Assembly (NCBI RefSeq): GCF_000769915.1
Contig: NZ_JRLV01000008.1
Span: forward strand, 145,945 to 209,944
DNA from: Flavobacterium beibuense F44-8
Lineage (GTDB): Bacteria > Bacteroidota > Bacteroidia > Flavobacteriales > Flavobacteriaceae
Reading direction: 5' to 3'
Length of the DNA stretch: 64,000 bases
Each line of letters opens with the position of its first letter. Position 1 is the stretch's first letter. The translations under genes and the position numbers were made by a program. This document shows positions 53,441 through 63,700 of the stretch, piece by piece. A model generated the notes under the pieces. The model was not told the origin of the DNA. It made no database searches and saw nothing but the letters and a program-made list of their open reading frames with translations.

Positions 53441-54544
53441 ATGAGTAGAAAAATACGCACGCTTTTTAAGAATTTAAGGAAAGAAATCGTTACAGATGAT
53501 TTGATTTTGAAAATAGTGTCAGATGATTATTCTATTGATTTGTCGACACATAAGGAATGGTTGACTAAGTCTGAAATCATCTGTAGCTATGAATGTTCCC
53601 CTCATAAAATAGTTTCGATAGTTAAATATTTAGATGATTTTTTTATAGTTATCCCTGAAGACAAAGAATGTGCGGTTTTTGATTGTGCAGATGTTAGTGG
53701 CAATTATCTACAGACTGATCTTTTATTTAAAGAGATTGATGCTTTAAAAATATTTATTTGGTCACAGGTTCCAAATTATAAAAACCCCCATATTGATGAA
53801 AGTGATTTACTCTATAATGTTTTTTTGCAGCCTGAAAAAAATAAATTTGATATATCGGATTTAGAACGATTTTTTCTGGTATTTGATATATGGAAACTTG
53901 ATGAGGCTTGTATAGACGTTAGCAAGCTTGGAGCAAATGAATATTCTAAATTATTATGCTTTAAATTATATTCTATTTACCTGTTAAGTAATAAAGAGCT
54001 TTTAAGTCTCAATTTAAGCCATAATGGTCTTGATGAGATTATTAAATCTACCTTAGTTTTACATGGCGATTTGATTAGTATGCCTTTTTTTAGGGGGCTG
54101 ACATCCACAAACTGGGAGCATTTGTTTCTTGAATTTTATAGGTGTATTGAGCGATTATATGGATTTCCTGTAGTTAATTCAATAATTTCTTTAATCAGTA
54201 GTACTGGCGATATAACCTGTGATTTTGATTTGGTTATAAAGGATAATGAAAGAAAATATAATTTGAGGCCAAATGAAGAGTCTGCATTAACATCTTTATT
54301 AGAGCTTTCAAATTGTAATCCTTTTGTTGATTCTTTCGCAATTAAGTATGATATACAATCAGAGGGTAAAAAAGTAGAGAAAGTAGCAAGTAGAATTTAT
54401 AAGAGGCGTAATAGTATAGCGCATTGGAGGAAAGCGCTTGAAGAGGATTCGCTTTCAGTTGATGCTGAATTTATGTCAATAATTACTGAAATAATTTCTC
54501 AATTATATGGGGTTTATGGAGGATTCTTAAGAATGGTAAGTTAG
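53441..54544 (+). CDS. HEPN-domain protein, putative defence gene 2
   Basis: 367 residues. The N-terminal 200 residues are not recognisable and are rich in Asp/Leu/Lys. The C-terminal 160 are helical with NWEHLFLEFYRCIERLYGFP, then RIYKRRNSIAHWRKALEE. The RNSIAH segment (Arg323, His328) is the RNxxxH signature of HEPN ribonucleases. A final helix EFMSIITEIISQLYGVYGG completes the usual bundle. GC content is low, for instance 11 of 60 bases at 53941-54000. It forms a cassette with the DGQHR-like gene. An Apea-like HEPN or an abortive-infection RNase is the most likely reading. Confidence 0.65.
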   Translation: MSRKIRTLFKNLRKEIVTDDLILKIVSDDYSIDLSTHKEWLTKSEIICSYECSPHKIVSIVKYLDDFFIVIPEDKECAVFDCADVSGNYLQTDLLFKEIDALKIFIWSQVPNYKNPHIDESDLLYNVFLQPEKNKFDISDLERFFLVFDIWKLDEACIDVSKLGANEYSKLLCFKLYSIYLLSNKELLSLNLSHNGLDEIIKSTLVLHGDLISMPFFRGLTSTNWEHLFLEFYRCIERLYGFPVVNSIISLISSTGDITCDFDLVIKDNERKYNLRPNEESALTSLLELSNCNPFVDSFAIKYDIQSEGKKVEKVASRIYKRRNSIAHWRKALEEDSLSVDAEFMSIITEIISQLYGVYGGFLRMVS

Positions 54545-54581
54545 GGATTTTGAGATTATAGGTAGTAAAGTAGTTCTTTAG

Positions 54582-54612
54582 TTGTCTATACATTTCCCTT
54601 TAATTACATTTG
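54582..54612 (+). promoter_or_regulatory. Promoter of recJ
   Basis: TTG (54582-54584), 20 bases, TACATTTG (54605-54612), a full consensus. It lies between the cassette end and recJ, so recJ does not depend on rsmI or cassette transcription. Confidence 0.75.
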
Positions 54613-54631
54613 GAGAAATTAAAAATTCTTC

Positions 54632-56329
54632 ATGCGCTGGACATTAAAACCAACACCCGATCTTCAAAAAATAAAACATTTGTCACAGGCACTTCAGGTA
54701 GACGGAGTTATAGCTTCACTGCTGGTACAACGTGGTATTGAAACTTTTGAGGAGGCGAAGAATTTTTTCCGTCCTAAGCTAAGCGATTTGCACGATCCCT
54801 ACCTGATGAAGGATATGGATAAGGCGGTAAAACGTATTGAGGAAGCTATAGAAGACGGCGAAAACATACTTGTTTTTGGCGATTATGATGTAGATGGTAC
54901 TACGGCTGTTTCGTTAATGTCATCATACCTGCATTCGTACTACCCTAATGTGGCGACGTATATACCCGACAGGTATGCCGAGGGCTATGGAGTTTCGTTT
55001 CAGGGGATTGATTTTGCCGATGATAACGGGATGACGCTTATCATTGCGCTGGATTGCGGAATCAAATCGATTGATAAAGTTGAATATGCCAAACAAAAAG
55101 GGATTGACTTTATAATTTGCGATCACCACCGTCCCGGAGATGAATTACCTGATGCTGTGGCGGTGCTGGACCCAAAGCGAACTGACTGTACTTATCCTTA
55201 TGATGAGCTTTGCGGTTGTGGTGTAGGTTTTAAACTGATACAGGCACTTGCAGAGAATCGCGGGCAAACCATAACCGACTTGGTTACCTATCTTGATTTG
55301 GTTGCCACAGCTATAGCAGCCGATATTGTCCCGATAACAGGGGAGAACAGGGTGCTGGCTACATTTGGGCTGGATGTGATTAATACTTTCCCAAGGCCGG
55401 GTATACAGGCGCTTGTCCAAAACGTAAAAAAACAAAAACTTACCATAGGTGATGTTGTCTTTCAGATAGCACCGCGTATTAATGCCGCCGGGCGTATTTA
55501 TCACGGCAATAAAGCGGTGGAGCTGCTTACAGAATTTAATTTGGAGCAGGCTCAGGAGTTTGCTGCTATGATTGAAGGGCTTAATGCTGAAAGAAAAGAT
55601 CTCGATAAGCAAATTACTACCGAAGCACTGATGCAGATAGTCGCTAATAATGAACAGGAGTGCTGTACTACTGTTGTGTATGATGAAAACTGGCACAAGG
55701 GGGTTATTGGTATTGTAGCTTCCAGATTAACGGAAACCTATTACAGGCCTACATTGGTGTTTACTAAAAGCGGAGATAAACTGGCGGCTTCGGCAAGGTC
55801 GGTTAAGGGTTTTGATGTGTATAATGCGCTTGAAGCCTGTGCCGATCATTTAGAGCAGTTTGGAGGACACATGTATGCTGCAGGGCTTACGCTTAAGGAG
55901 GAGCAGTATTACGGTTTTAAAAAACGCTTTGAAGAGGTGGTAAGGCAAACTATAGCCCCAGAACTTTTAGTGCCCGAAGTGCAGGTGGATGCCGAGATTG
56001 ATTTTAGTGATATTACGCCTAAATTCTTTAGAATATTAAAACAGTTTGAGCCGTTTGGTCCGGGTAATATGACTCCCGTATTCCTGTCGCGCGGATTAAT
56101 GGATACAGGTTACGGCAAGGCTATTGGTGCCGATGAAACCCATTTACGGCTTTTTGTAAAGCAGGGTGATGCCGAAGGCTATGCGGCAGTTGGTTTCGGA
56201 CTGGCATCAAAAATGAATATAGCCTGTAGTGGTAAGCCTTTTGAGGCGGTATACTCCATAGAGGAGAATGAGTGGAACGGTAATGTGTCTACTCAACTTC
56301 GTTTGCGTGATATACGCCCTGAGGAGTAA
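54632..56329 (+). CDS. recJ: Single-stranded-DNA-specific exonuclease RecJ
   Basis: 565 residues. The DHH-type phosphoesterase motifs are ILVFGDYDVDGTTAVSLM, IIALDCGIKSIDKVE and ICDHHRPGD. The DHHA1 core has APRINAAGRIYHG then GGHMYAAGLTL, and the C-terminal OB-like part has FEPFGPGNMTPVFLSRG. It degrades single-stranded DNA from the 5' end in recombination and repair. It has its own promoter. Confidence 0.96.
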   Translation: MRWTLKPTPDLQKIKHLSQALQVDGVIASLLVQRGIETFEEAKNFFRPKLSDLHDPYLMKDMDKAVKRIEEAIEDGENILVFGDYDVDGTTAVSLMSSYLHSYYPNVATYIPDRYAEGYGVSFQGIDFADDNGMTLIIALDCGIKSIDKVEYAKQKGIDFIICDHHRPGDELPDAVAVLDPKRTDCTYPYDELCGCGVGFKLIQALAENRGQTITDLVTYLDLVATAIAADIVPITGENRVLATFGLDVINTFPRPGIQALVQNVKKQKLTIGDVVFQIAPRINAAGRIYHGNKAVELLTEFNLEQAQEFAAMIEGLNAERKDLDKQITTEALMQIVANNEQECCTTVVYDENWHKGVIGIVASRLTETYYRPTLVFTKSGDKLAASARSVKGFDVYNALEACADHLEQFGGHMYAAGLTLKEEQYYGFKKRFEEVVRQTIAPELLVPEVQVDAEIDFSDITPKFFRILKQFEPFGPGNMTPVFLSRGLMDTGYGKAIGADETHLRLFVKQGDAEGYAAVGFGLASKMNIACSGKPFEAVYSIEENEWNGNVSTQLRLRDIRPEE

Positions 56330-56389
56330 CCGTTGAAAACTTTTTTACTAAAAACAATCCATTTATTTAGAATGGTTTTAAATAATTTA

Positions 56390-56397
56390 TATTTTTG
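56390..56397 (+). promoter_or_regulatory. -7 element of the Cys-rich gene
   Basis: TATTTTTG is a full match to TAnnTTTG, placed 15 bases before the ATG at 56413. No -33 TTG is obvious. Confidence 0.35.
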
Positions 56398-56412
56398 TTT
56401 AAAACCACGACG

Positions 56413-56766
56413 ATGAAAGAGATTGAACAAATTTACTTTAACGACTTTGGAGTATCATTTTACTGGCGTAAAAACGACAGGCTTTTAACCGACAGGATTC
56501 AGGTTATTTTTAAGGAAACCGGCTTTTATTTTACCCGTGAAGAGGTACAGCGTTTTGCCTGTATTGTAAACGAAATGTATGATAAAAACCATTGCGGTGG
56601 CTGTGGTTTTAGGAACAAATGCCACAGGTTTTTACTTAAAACTCCGGTTAATGAAATTGAACTGGCTGTCTCAGCTCAGGAGCTTATTGATATTAAAGAT
56701 TTGCTAGAGGGTACGCTTTTTACAGTGAACCTTAACGAGTATATCAATAATGTGTGTAAAAATTAG
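56413..56766 (+). CDS. Small Cys-rich conserved protein
   Basis: 117 residues from MKEIEQIYFNDFGVSFYWRK; the first in-frame TTG upstream is less likely. The middle holds NHCGGCGFRNKCHRFLL, a CX2CX5C cluster followed by His. It could bind a metal or iron-sulfur cluster, or be structural. I do not recognise the family. It converges with lpxH, and their stop codons overlap by four bases. Confidence 0.75.
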   Translation: MKEIEQIYFNDFGVSFYWRKNDRLLTDRIQVIFKETGFYFTREEVQRFACIVNEMYDKNHCGGCGFRNKCHRFLLKTPVNEIELAVSAQELIDIKDLLEGTLFTVNLNEYINNVCKN

Positions 56767-57515
56767 TTTTTGTATTCTTTCAGTTCAAATTTCTCTCCGT
56801 CAAAAACACCATAGGTAAAATAACCAATCCAATCGCCCAGATTGATGTATGTGGAGTTTTGCCCTAAATCAATGGTCATAGGTAAATGCCTGTGACCAAA
56901 AACAAAATAGTCGTAGTGTTTTGTTTCCAGTTTTCTTTTAGAGTATAAAACCAGCCATTCGTTATCTTCACCTAAAAACCTAACATCGGAATCACCAGAT
57001 ATAAGCTTGTTTTTTACTGATAGGTATTGTGCCAGTTTAACCCCAAGGTCAGGATGAAACCATCTGAAAAGCCATTTTGAAAAAGGATTAATAAATACCT
57101 TTTTCATCCTTTTATAGCCTTTGTCTCCGGGTCCGAGTCCGTCACCGTGCCCTATGAGAAATACCTTATCGTTAAAAGTGAATTCTTTTGGTTTGTGATA
57201 AACAGGTATGTTTAGTTCTTTTTCAAAATAATCATGCATCCATAAGTCATGATTCCCTACAAAAAAGTATATAGGTATACCGGAGTCTCTTATTTCTGCC
57301 AGTTTTCCCAGTACTCTTACAAAACCTTTAGGTACTACAGTTTTGTATTCAAACCAAAAATCAAACAGGTCTCCCAGTAAAAAAATAGCATCGGCATCTT
57401 TCTTAACCTCGTCCAGCCAGGCTACAAATTTTTTCTCTCTGGGGAAGCTTTTTTCTTGGGTTGGAGCACCTAAATGTTGGTCGGAAGCAAAGTATATTTT
57501 GAGTCTTTGGGACAT
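56763..57515 (-). CDS. lpxH: UDP-2,3-diacylglucosamine diphosphatase
   Basis: 250 residues. Hydrolyses UDP-2,3-diacylglucosamine to lipid X in lipid A synthesis. Metallophosphoesterase motifs in order: IYFASDQHLGAP (Asp, His), LLGDLFDFWFEY, FFVGNHDLWMHDYF, LIGHGDGLGPGD and FVFGHRHLPMTIDLG. All metal ligands are present. It lies convergent to the Cys-rich gene. It starts 213 bases before the giant adhesin. Confidence 0.93.
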   Translation of the reverse strand: MSQRLKIYFASDQHLGAPTQEKSFPREKKFVAWLDEVKKDADAIFLLGDLFDFWFEYKTVVPKGFVRVLGKLAEIRDSGIPIYFFVGNHDLWMHDYFEKELNIPVYHKPKEFTFNDKVFLIGHGDGLGPGDKGYKRMKKVFINPFSKWLFRWFHPDLGVKLAQYLSVKNKLISGDSDVRFLGEDNEWLVLYSKRKLETKHYDYFVFGHRHLPMTIDLGQNSTYINLGDWIGYFTYGVFDGEKFELKEYKN

Positions 57516-57728
57516 GCTAAATTCTTAAATAATATGCCAAAGATATGAAGACAATTTTAAAAAGGAGTTATACCGTTATGATAACCTTATGTTTTTAAAT
57601 TCATAACAAATCGAAATAAATTTGTTTTTTTTAGTTAAAACATAACTATTCGGTATTAAATTGCTACTAAACTTGTCTTTTTTTTTATACTTTCGGTAAC
57701 TTAAACATAAACTACTAATTTATTATCT

Positions 57729-60700
57729 ATGAAGAAAATTACTTTATTGTTTTTCATGGCATTGTTAAGCCTTTGCGGTTATTCGCAGGACGGGCTGCCA
57801 TTGGAAGGCTTTGAGGGGACATTTGCCCCAACCGGCTGGACAATACACAACAATGGGATAGGTATGGTGCAAACCTGGAAACAGTCTCAGTTAGGGAATG
57901 ATTTTCAACCTCCATTTGCAGGGGATTATGCAGCTTTCCTAGATCGTGAAAACGTTCCGGATGACGGAGATCCAGCTAAAGACTGGCTTGTTACTCCACA
58001 ATTTACAATGCCTTCAAACGGCCAGTTACATTTTTACTGTCGTTTAACCCTTGGTGGTAACCAGGGAGGTACTTACAGGATTATTATGGCACCTTCGGGT
58101 GCAGATCTTGATGATCTTGATGCTTATACTGTTGTCCAGTCATGGACTGAGCCAGGGATTAACCCGGCACAAACTGAATATGTTGAGATTACGGTAGATT
58201 TACCGGGTACAGCAGGAGAGGATTATTATGTTGGTTTCCTTATGGAAGGTGATAATGCTGACCGCTGGCTGGTAGATAACGTAAGTATTATTGAACAATG
58301 TTTACCTCCTACAGGTCTTACTGTAACTGGTGTTACAGGTGAAACTGCTGATTTGAGCTGGACCGGAGGTGCTGCTCAGTATGAAGTTGAGGTAGTAGAA
58401 TTTGTAGATGCTCCGGATGGTACACCTGATTATCTGGTAGACGGAAACTCAACAACTATTAACGGATTAAATCCAACTACAGCTTATAAATATTATGTTA
58501 GAGCTGCATGTGGGGACGGCAACTTTAGTGAGTGGGTTGGTCCATATAACTTTAACACTGCGCCGGGTAACGATGCCTGTGCAGATGCTGTTGCTTTAAC
58601 AGTTAATCCAACTAATATCTGTTCGGTAAGTACTCCGGGTAGTATTAATGGTGCTACTGCTTCTTCTGAAGGCAACACGTGTTTTGGTACAGATGATGAT
58701 GATGTTTGGTTCTCTTTCGTAGCGACAAATACTACTCATCTTGTTAATTTAAATAATATTACAAACGGTACTACCGATTTGTATCATGTTGTTTATGAAG
58801 GTAACGATTGTGCTTCATTAACACAATTATACTGTAGTGACCCTAATAATAGTACAGCTACAGGTCTTACAGTGGGTAATACTTATTATGTAAGGGTTTA
58901 TTCATGGACGGCTACGGCAAACCAGACTTCAAACTTTGAAATCTGTATTGGTACACCGCCACCGCCACCGGCAAACGATGAATGTGCTGATGCGACTGCA
59001 GTTCCTGTTAACCCTGATTTAGACTGTGCTCAGTTTGTAACCGGTACTGTTTATTCTGCTACAGCTTCTGCTGAAGGTTCTACCTGTTCAGGTACAGAAG
59101 ATGATGACGTTTGGTTCTCATTTGTAGCTACAAGTACTTCTCATACAATTAACCTTAACAACATTAATGGTGGTACAACTGCCCTTGATCATGTTGTTTA
59201 TTCAGGTTCTTGCGGATCACTTACAGAGCTTTACTGTAGTAACCCTAATAATAGTGTTGCGGGTGGTCTTACAATTGGTAATACTTATTATGTAAGAGTA
59301 TATTCTACTTCGTCACTTCCTCAAACTTCTGTGTTTGATGTTTGTATTGGTACACCTCCGCCACCACCGGCAAATGATGATTGTGCTGATGCTTTTGCAG
59401 TGACAGTTAACCCTGATTTAAACTGTACTTCATTCACATCGGGTACTGTAGCATGGGCTACTCCATCTATAGATGCTAACTCTTGTGGTGGTACAGATGA
59501 TGACGATGTTTGGTTCTCATTTGTTGCAACAAGTGAAACTCATACAGTTAATCTAAATAACATTACAGGTAGTACAACTGATTTATATCATGCTGTTTAC
59601 TCTGGTTCATGTGGTTCATTAACAAACCTTGTTTGTAGTGATCCTAATAACAGTTTAGTAGGCGGTCTTACAATAGGTGAAACTTATTATGTAAGAGTAT
59701 ATACCTGGACTTCTACTCCGGCTCAAACATCTGCGTTTGACTTATGTATTGGTACACCTCCGCCGCCACCGGCAAATGACGAGTGTGCTAATGCTGAGGT
59801 TGTTTTAACAAACCCGGATCTTGATTGTGGTAACTTTGCTTCGGGTACTATTGCCTGGGCTACAGGTTCTCTTGAAGCTAATACATGTTTTGGTACTGAC
59901 GATGATGACGTATGGTATCAGTTTGAAGCTACAAGTGAGACGCATCAAATTAGTCTTACTAACCTTGCAGGTAGTACAACATTTATGTACCATACTGTTT
60001 ACGAAGGTGATGACTGTGGTTCTATGACTCAGCTTTACTGTTCTACAAACAATACAAGTGTTGCGGGTGGTTTAACTATTGGTCAAACTTACTACGTAAG
60101 AATTTATACTTCAACAAGTTTAAGCGGACAAACTACTACATTTGATTTCTGTGTAGGTACACCTCCGCCACCACCGGCAAATGATGATTGTGCAGATGCT
60201 CAACAGGCGTTTACTAACCCTGATCTTGAGTGTGGTAACACCGTTTCAGGTACTATTGCATGGGCTACAGAATCTGGTGAGCCAAACTCATGTTTCGGTA
60301 CAGATGATGATGATGTATGGTATCAGTTTGTTGCTACAAATGATGTACATACAATAGATCTTACAAATGTTGTAGGTAGTACAACTTTCCTATACCATGT
60401 TCTTTATGAAGGTACTTCATGTGGTACTATGACACAATTATACTGTGCTACTACTAACAATAGTTTAGCGAGTGGTTTAACAGTAGGTAATACATATTAC
60501 ATTAGAGTATACAGTTCAACGAGCATTGCTCCTCAAACTACTACGTTTGACTTATGTATTGGTACACCGCCACCGCCACCGGCAAATGATGAGTGTGCTG
60601 AGGCTATCCCTGTACCGGTTAACCCAACTCAGGTTTGTGAGCAGGTAGTTCCTGGATCTTTATCATGGACGACTCCGTCTGCAGAATCTAATACATGTTT

Positions 60701-63700
60701 CGGTACAGATGATGATGATGCCTGGTTTGAATTTGTTGCTACAAATGATACACACTTAATTAAAATTCTTGATATTGAAGGTAGTACAACTTTCCTATAT
60801 CATGCGGTTTATGAAGGTGACGAATGTGGTTCTTTAAATCAAATATTCTGTGGTACTTCAAACAGTACAACTGTAACAGGATTAACTCCGGGTACTACTT
60901 ATAAAATCAGAATTTATACATGGACTTCTACTTCAGGTCAGTTAGTTGACTTTAACCTTTGTGTAGGTACACCACCACCACCACCGGCAAATGACGAATG
61001 TGCTGATGCTACTGTGGTTCCTGTAAACCCAACTCAGGAGTGTGTTGAGGTTGTTCCTGGTATTGTATTCTCTGCAACAGCTTCTGCCGAAGGTAATACT
61101 TGCGGAGGTAACGACGATGACGACGTATGGTTTGAGTTTGTTGCTACAAACGATACTCACGTAATTACATTACAAAATATTACAAATGGTACTACTGATT
61201 TATATCACGTACTTTATGAAGGTGATGAGTGTGGTACTTTAACACAACTATATTGTAGTGATCCTAACCAGAGTTTTGCTAATGGCTTAACTATTGGTAA
61301 TACTTATAAGATAAGAGTGTACTCTTGGTCGTCAACTGCTCAAACTTCAGAGTTTGAAGTATGTGTGGCTACACCACCACCACCACCGGCAAACGATGAG
61401 TGTGCTGAGGCTATTGTGGTTCCTGTAAACAGCGGTTCTGAATGTGTTGAGTTTGAATCTGGTACTATCTATTCTGCAACAGCTTCTGCCGAAGGTAATA
61501 CTTGTGGTGGTACTGCAGATGATGACGTATGGTTTGAATTTACTGCAACCAGTACTGTACACTTCATTACTTTAAGTAATGTTCAGGGTAGTACAACGTT
61601 CCTTTATCATATTCTTTATGAAGGTGATGAATGTGGTACTTTAACTCAGGTTTATTGTAGTACAGCTAACCAAAGCTTAGCAGAGAACTTATCTCCTGGT
61701 ACTACTTATAAAGTAAGAGTTTACTCTTCTACATCTACTCCAAACCAAACTTCAACGTTTGATATTTGTGTGGGTACTCCTGCAGGATCAATCGCTGTAG
61801 ATGAAACATCGTTTACTGTAGAGCAGTTAGTAGAGAACGTACTTATTAGTTCTGAATGTGCACTTGTGTCTAACATAACGTCTCAAACAGGTACTAACTT
61901 TGGTCAGGCTAATGGTATATCTTACTTTAGCCAGAATAACTCATCATTCCCGTTTGCTGATGGTGTTATACTTGCAACAGGTAGTGTTCAGGAAGCTCCG
62001 GGACCTTACCCTAACAACAACACAGGTACCCAGACAAATACTTGGGTAGGTGATGCTGACTTATCAGCTATTATAGCTGAAGGAGGTAACACAGGAACGC
62101 TTAACAATGCATCTATACTTGAGTTTGACTTTACTCCGCTTACAAACCAAATCACTTTCGATTTCATGTTTGCTTCTCAGGAGTATGGTACATTCCAATG
62201 TAATTTCTCTGATGCATTTGCATTCATACTTACAGATTTAGATAACCCGGATCCTGAAACAAATACTACCAACCTTGCGGTTATTCCGGGTACAACTATT
62301 CCGGTATCGGTAGTAAACATTAGGGATAATCAGTATAATACGGGTTGTGATTCTCAAAATCCGGAATACTTTGGTTCTTACAATCAGGATAACCCTTATG
62401 GATCTGCCATAGGTTATAGAGGTCAAACAGTTGTAATGACAGCTGCAGGACCGGTAGTTCCTGGTGGTAACTATCACATTAAACTTGTGATTGCCGATTA
62501 TAATGACTCTATCTTTAACTCTGCTGTATTCTTAGCAGGTGGTAGTTTTGATATTGGCGGACTTGATTTAGGTGTAGACCTTACTGTTCCTGGAGGTAAT
62601 GCTATTTGTGATCAGCAGGAAACAATTATTGAGACTGATTTAGATCCGGATCTTTACGACTTTGTTTGGTCTGTTACAGATGACGAAGGTGTTACTACTC
62701 AATTAGACGAAACCGGTCCAAGCCTGGTAGTTAATCAAACGGGTGATTACACTGTAGTGGTTAACTATGAAGGTACAGACTGTATACTTGAAGGTACTAA
62801 ACGTGTTGAGTTCTATCTTCCTGTAGAAGAGACTGTAGGTGCTCCTATTGATCTTATTGCTTGTGATGCCAGCGGATTTGCTACATTCGACTTTACTTCT
62901 AACACTGATTTAATAGTAGCGGGTGTACTTGAAGGATATGATGTTGCTGATTTTGAAATTTCATATCACGAAAGTGAGGCTGATGCGGAAACCGGAGACA
63001 ATCCTGTGGGACCTGTATATGATAATACAGTTGCCGGAGCTCAGGCTATATATGTAAGAGTAGTTTACCTGCCTACTGGATGTGTGGGTGTTCTTAACTT
63101 TAACCTGATTATTCAGGATCTTACACCTGATTTTGATATGGGTGGAGACTTTAATATTTGTGAAGGAACTACAGATACTACTATAGATATTGTTGCTATA
63201 AACTTTGATCCGGCTTCTCCTGATGTGACTTATACATGGACATTTAACGATGCTCCTCTGGCAGAAACAGGTACAAGTGTTATGGTAACGGGAGAAGGTT
63301 CTTATGAGGTAACTATAAACAACTCAGGTTGTGAGGCTACTCAGTCAGTATATGTAACTGTAACTCCTGTTCCGGTTGCAGATGTAATGGAAAATGTAAC
63401 TTCATGTGATATGTATGTTCTTCCTGCACTAAGTGCTAATAATAATTATTATACAGGTGCTGGCGGAACAGGTGATATGTTACTTGCGGGTGATCAGATT
63501 ACCACTTCTCAGATGATATATATATATGCAGAATCTGCTACTGCACCTACAAACTGTACAGATGAAACAAGTTTTGAGGTTAGTATTGTTCCAACACCTA
63601 TAATAAGCGTTAGCCAGGGTTGTGAAGGCGGAATTTATATGCTTGAAGTAGCTCTTGATGAAAATTATACAGAAGATACTGTTACTATTGACTGGACTGA

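Noticed and set aside
53441..54544. Toxin-antitoxin pair as the sole reading of the two cassette genes
   Set aside because: Both proteins are long (399 and 367 residues), which is larger than typical HEPN/MNT or type II pairs; kept as an alternative only.
58569..61782. CRISPR-like array
   Set aside because: The eight repeats are in-frame protein modules of about 400 bases with six conserved cysteines, and there are no short repeats with unique spacers.
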